Source: Comamonadaceae bacterium
Lineage (GTDB): Bacteria > Pseudomonadota > Gammaproteobacteria > Burkholderiales > Burkholderiaceae_C
Assembly: GCA_947461325.1 (NCBI GenBank)
Contig: CANHLD010000023.1
Location: 1-16,659 of the forward strand
Direction of reading: 5' to 3'
Length of the DNA stretch: 16,659 bases
The position numbers were made by a program, and so were the translations under genes. Positions 13,717 to 16,659 of this stretch are shown here, piece after piece. A model generated the notes under the pieces. It worked only from the letters and a program-made list of their open reading frames with translations, ran no database searches and was not told where the DNA came from. Each line of letters opens with the position of its first letter. Positions within the stretch are counted from its first letter, which is position 1.

Positions 13717-15123
13717 TTAACCCGGTTCGGTGGTCTTGAACAAAGCAGCGATATTGCGCTTAGGTTTGATATTGGGGGAAATACTTCGCCCGTTGGACAA
13801 GACCTGCTCAGGGCTTGCTGGCGTATTCACAGGTTCAGCGCTGGCCTCATAAGGCCGGTCAAAAAACGGATCATGCACTTTGGGGGGCGGTACAAAACGG
13901 CTGCGTGAAGCCGGTTTTTCCACATCAGTTTCATCCTCATTCCAATGGCGACGCCCGGTGTTGATGCGACCGGCAGGCCGTTCATCTTCAAACTCAAACC
14001 CTTGCAAATCGATTTTTTGCTTGGTGAGTTTTTCAATGTCAGTCACCAGGCGCGTATCTGTAGGTGAAGCAAAACTGACCGCTAGGCCTTCAGCTCCGGC
14101 GCGTCCGGTGCGTCCGATGCGATGAATGTAGTCTTCCGCGTTGTAGGGAATATCGAAGTTAAACACCGCAGGCACGTCTTTGATGTCAAGACCACGCGCA
14201 GCCACATCGGTGCACACCAGCAAATCCACCTCGCCTTTTTTGAAAGCTTCCAGCGCTTTCAAACGTTCATCCTGGCTTTTGTCGCCGTGCAAAGCGGTGG
14301 TCTTTAAACCATCGCGCTCGAGCGAACGCGCGAGTCTGGCGCAACCGAGTTTGCTGTTGACAAACACAAAGGCTTGCGAGATGCCGCGTTGTTTGACGAT
14401 TTGTTTCAAAGCACGTCGCTTGTCATCGTCCGGCAAGCTGTAAAAAAGCTGCGTCACGGTGGACGCGGTTTGGTTCGGACGGGCAACTTCGATGGTGACC
14501 GGGTTTTGCAAATAACTGGATGCCAAGCGCTTGATTTCGGGTGAGAACGTGGCTGAAAAAAGCAGCGTCGTGCGCTGCTTGGGCAGGTAACTGAGTATGC
14601 GTTGCAGGTCCGGCAAAAAGCCGATATCGAGCATGCGATCGGCTTCATCCAGCACCACGTACTCCACTTGATTGAGCACCGCCGTTTTGGCTTCGATGTG
14701 GTCCAGCAAACGACCCGGTGTAGCCACCAACACCTCAACGCCTTTTTTAAGCTCTGCCGTCTGCGGTTTCATGTCCATGCCGCCAAAAACCACAGCGCTT
14801 CGCAATTGCGTGTACTTGGCGTACATCTTGATTTGTTGCGCCACTTGATCGGCGAGTTCACGTGTGGGCAACAACACCAAAGCACGCACCGGGTGACGGG
14901 CGGGCGACGTAGAAGTGTTTTCGTGCTTGAGCATGCGTTGAAGCAGAGGCAAGGAAAACGCCGCTGTTTTGCCGGTACCGGTCTGAGCCGCACCCATCAC
15001 ATCCTGACCGGATAACACCACCGGAATGGCCTGCGCCTGTATCGGCGTCATAGATTCGTATCCCATTTCGGCGACAGCTTTCGCCAGATTGGGTGCCAAC
15101 TGCAGTTGCGAGAATGAATTCAT
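13717..15123 (-). CDS. rhlE: DEAD-box RNA helicase, RhlE subfamily
   Basis: This is an ATP-dependent RNA helicase; RhlE proteins act in ribosome maturation and RNA turnover and often matter in the cold. The 468-residue product shows all core motifs: Q-motif (TPIQAQAIP near 26-34), motif I AQTGTGKT at 46-53, PTREL at 86-90, TPGRL at 135-139, DEAD at 159-162, SAT at 190-192, DVAARGLDI at 306-314 and HRIGRTGRAG at 334-343. The last hundred residues are a polar, low-complexity tail with Arg, Pro and Ser and a final basic KPKRNIAALFK, typical of RhlE-type extensions that add RNA binding or partner contacts. No clear ribosome binding site precedes ATG 15123, but the N-terminus MNSFSQLQLAPNLAKAV fits the family. 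The neighbour dcd is on the same strand 60 bases upstream with a hairpin between them. Confidence 0.93.
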   Translation of the reverse strand: MNSFSQLQLAPNLAKAVAEMGYESMTPIQAQAIPVVLSGQDVMGAAQTGTGKTAAFSLPLLQRMLKHENTSTSPARHPVRALVLLPTRELADQVAQQIKMYAKYTQLRSAVVFGGMDMKPQTAELKKGVEVLVATPGRLLDHIEAKTAVLNQVEYVVLDEADRMLDIGFLPDLQRILSYLPKQRTTLLFSATFSPEIKRLASSYLQNPVTIEVARPNQTASTVTQLFYSLPDDDKRRALKQIVKQRGISQAFVFVNSKLGCARLARSLERDGLKTTALHGDKSQDERLKALEAFKKGEVDLLVCTDVAARGLDIKDVPAVFNFDIPYNAEDYIHRIGRTGRAGAEGLAVSFASPTDTRLVTDIEKLTKQKIDLQGFEFEDERPAGRINTGRRHWNEDETDVEKPASRSRFVPPPKVHDPFFDRPYEASAEPVNTPASPEQVLSNGRSISPNIKPKRNIAALFKTTEPG

Positions 15124-15157
15124 AGTTGGTGTCTATTGTCGCACTAAGGGCGAACAT

Positions 15158-15189
15158 GCCTGAAAAACCTCAAAACCGAGTTTTCAGGC
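15158..15189 (-). terminator. Hairpin overlapping the end of dcd
   Basis: GCCTGAAAA (15158-15166) and TTTTCAGGC (15181-15189) form a nine-pair stem, extended by CTC/GAG (15169-15171 with 15178-15180) around the loop. It includes the dcd stop codon. On the minus strand the distal arm contains TTTTT but no T-run follows the stem, so it is not a textbook terminator; it may protect the dcd message end or separate dcd from rhlE. Confidence 0.45.
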
Positions 15190-15753
15190 CTTGGGCAAGG
15201 TGACGCCGACTTGACCTTGGTATTTGCCGCCTCGGTCTTTGTAGCTGGTTTCGCAAACCTCGTCGCTTTCGAAAAACAGCACCTGTGCGCAGCCTTCACC
15301 AGCATAAATTTTGGCAGGCAAAGGCGTGGTGTTGGAGAACTCCAGCGTCACATAGCCTTCCCATTCAGGCTCGAACGGCGTGACGTTGACGATGATGCCG
15401 CAGCGCGCGTAAGTGCTTTTGCCCAGACAAATGGTCAGCACATTACGCGGAATACGGAAATATTCCATGGTGCGCGCCAACGCAAAACTGTTGGGCGGGA
15501 TGATGCACACGTCTGAGTGCATATCGACAAAACTTTTTTCATCAAAGTTTTTCGGGTCGACCACGGTGCTGTAAATGTTGGTGAACACCTTGAACTCGGG
15601 CGCGCAGCGAATATCGTAACCGTAGCTGCTGGTACCGTAGCTGACGATTTTTTCGCCAGCCGCATTCACACGGATTTGACCGGGCTCGAACGGTTCGATC
15701 ATGCCGTGCTGCTCAGCCATGCGGCGTATCCATTTATCGCTCTTGATGCTCAT
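15184..15753 (-). CDS. dcd: dCTP deaminase
   Basis: This enzyme deaminates dCTP to dUTP, feeding dUTPase and dTMP synthesis, in the cytoplasm as a homotrimer. The 189-residue length is that of the proteobacterial monofunctional enzyme (193 in E. coli). Visible motifs are SSYGYDIRC near 42-50, IPPNSFALARTMEYFRIP near 85-102, GKSTYARCG at 111-119, and NVTPFEPEWEGYVTLEFSN at 123-141 with Glu138, the expected catalytic residue, in LEF. AGEGCAQVLFF follows. Start ATG 15753 has TAAGG (15765-15761) seven bases upstream. The binding-protein gene lies 54 bases upstream on the same strand; the gap shows no terminator I can identify. Confidence 0.97.
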   Translation of the reverse strand: MSIKSDKWIRRMAEQHGMIEPFEPGQIRVNAAGEKIVSYGTSSYGYDIRCAPEFKVFTNIYSTVVDPKNFDEKSFVDMHSDVCIIPPNSFALARTMEYFRIPRNVLTICLGKSTYARCGIIVNVTPFEPEWEGYVTLEFSNTTPLPAKIYAGEGCAQVLFFESDEVCETSYKDRGGKYQGQVGVTLPKA

Positions 15754-15807
15754 GAGACTGCCTTATTCAATGATGATCGATTGTAGTTTGGCGATCAAGC
15801 AAGCAGT

Positions 15808-16659
15808 TCAGGGCAATGAACCGATCACGCCGCGCACCAGAAAATGCATTTTCAATATCTGCTCATCACTCATGGTTTGACCTTGCGCCAACACCACACC
15901 GTCTTGGTTATCAAAAATGGGGCCGGTAAATGGCTGCAAGCTGCCCTTGGCTAAGGCTCGCTGCAAACGAGTCAGTTCATTTTGAACCCGCTTGGGCAAT
16001 CGTGGACCAAAACCCTCAAGCTTGATCATGCCTTCGCGTACCCCGCCCCAGGTTTGCGTGGTTTGCCATGAACCGTTGATGACGGCTGCCGCGCGCTGAC
16101 TGTAATAGTCGCCCCAGTTGTGCGTGATGGCCAGCAGTTGTGCCTGCGGTGCGACATGGCGCATGTCCGAGTGGTAGGCAATAGCCATTTTTCCGCGCTC
16201 TTGTGCTGCCACCATCACCGCGTCTGAGGCGGTATGAAAAGCCAACACATCCGCTTTTTGATTCATCAAGGTCATGGCGGCTTCGCGCTCGCGTGCTGGG
16301 TCAAACCAAGTGTCGAGCCAAATCAATTTGACGACCGCTTTGGGGTTGGCCGATTGCATGCCTAAGGTGAAAGCATTGATGCCTTGTATGACCTCTGGAA
16401 TGGGGAATGCGGCCACATAACCAGCGACGCCAGTTTTACTGACCCGGCCGGCGGCGATGCCTGCCAGAAACCGGCCTTCGTAATAGCGCGCGTTTGCGGT
16501 AGACACATTGGCCGCAGTTTTGTAGCCGGTGATGGATTCAAATTTCACTTGCGGAAAATCAGCAGCCACTTTGAGCGTCGGCTCCATGTAACCGAAACTG
16601 GGCGTGAATATCAACCCGTAACCTTGCTGCGCCATGTCGCGGATGACGCGTTCTGCATC
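15808..16659 (-). CDS. BMP/PnrA-family ABC transporter substrate-binding protein (N-terminus outside window)
   Basis: The frame is open to the right edge: codons for DAERVIRD precede the Met at 16635, so that Met is internal and 283 residues are visible. The sequence fits the BMP (basic membrane protein, PnrA-like) family of periplasmic binding proteins. Seen are GYGLIFTPSFGYMEPTLK, an ARYYEGRFLAGIAAG stretch, TGVAGYVAAFPIPEVIQGINAFTLG, and ADVLAFHTASDAVM. Relatives bind purine nucleosides or related compounds for an ABC importer. The signal peptide and start lie beyond 16659. The permease and ATPase genes are not downstream, where dcd follows, so they would lie outside the window upstream or elsewhere. 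Substrate is not readable from this part. Confidence 0.9.
   Translation of the reverse strand, partial: DAERVIRDMAQQGYGLIFTPSFGYMEPTLKVAADFPQVKFESITGYKTAANVSTANARYYEGRFLAGIAAGRVSKTGVAGYVAAFPIPEVIQGINAFTLGMQSANPKAVVKLIWLDTWFDPAREREAAMTLMNQKADVLAFHTASDAVMVAAQERGKMAIAYHSDMRHVAPQAQLLAITHNWGDYYSQRAAAVINGSWQTTQTWGGVREGMIKLEGFGPRLPKRVQNELTRLQRALAKGSLQPFTGPIFDNQDGVVLAQGQTMSDEQILKMHFLVRGVIGSLP

Noticed and set aside
15754..15807. Terminator between the BMP-family gene and dcd
   Set aside because: Only a five-pair GATCG/CGATC match with a long loop and no T-run is present.

Overview
The window reads as a piece of a betaproteobacterial chromosome, most likely Burkholderiales, of moderate G+C by eye. 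The evidence is the tail of a probable pepN directly before class I fbp, a gloA of the long Zn-type, a CNNM/CBS membrane protein beside apaH, and rhlE, dcd and a BMP-type substrate-binding protein in a row. Coding density is high: all four convergent gene pairs have stops 0 to 16 bases apart. I see no tRNA, rRNA, insertion sequence, phage gene or CRISPR array. The genus call is inference.

Region 1 (1-1077, + strand): C-terminal end of a probable aminopeptidase N, then fructose-1,6-bisphosphatase. Region 2 (1094-5040, - strand): a compact exopolysaccharide/capsule accessory operon of the Gfc/Yjb kind. It runs from a Gly/Ala-rich secreted protein with a Thr tail (GfcA/YjbE-like), through a lipoprotein (GfcB/YjbF-like), to a 970-residue protein that appears to fuse GfcC/YjbG to GfcD/YjbH. 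A hairpin with a T-run lies over the first codons of the lipoprotein gene and could act as an attenuator. No Wza/Wzc-type export gene is visible. The 300 bases upstream are AT-rich and regulatory in look.

Region 3 (5347-8831): a small hypothetical protein on +, then on - a tight four-gene run: a Tat-exported gluconate-2-dehydrogenase subunit-3-like protein, a GMC flavin oxidoreductase with a Cys triad typical of Fe-S-bearing FAD dehydrogenases, a ribbon-helix-helix protein, and glyoxalase I. The oxidoreductase pair looks like a periplasmic dehydrogenase without its cytochrome c subunit.

Region 4 (9059-11483, + strand): divergent from the oxidoreductase run is a PpaA/AerR-like cobalamin-binding regulator, a family known for light-responsive control of photosynthesis genes. 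Sixty-seven bases later comes an unrecognised 478-residue acidic, probably disordered protein. It contains about eighteen copies of a 12-residue repeat in strict register. These two genes are the most novel-looking part of the window.

Region 5 (11491-16659): CNNM/CBS membrane protein (PaeA/YtfL-like, -) divergent from apaH (+), then rhlE, dcd and a truncated BMP-family binding protein, all on -. These are mostly housekeeping genes.
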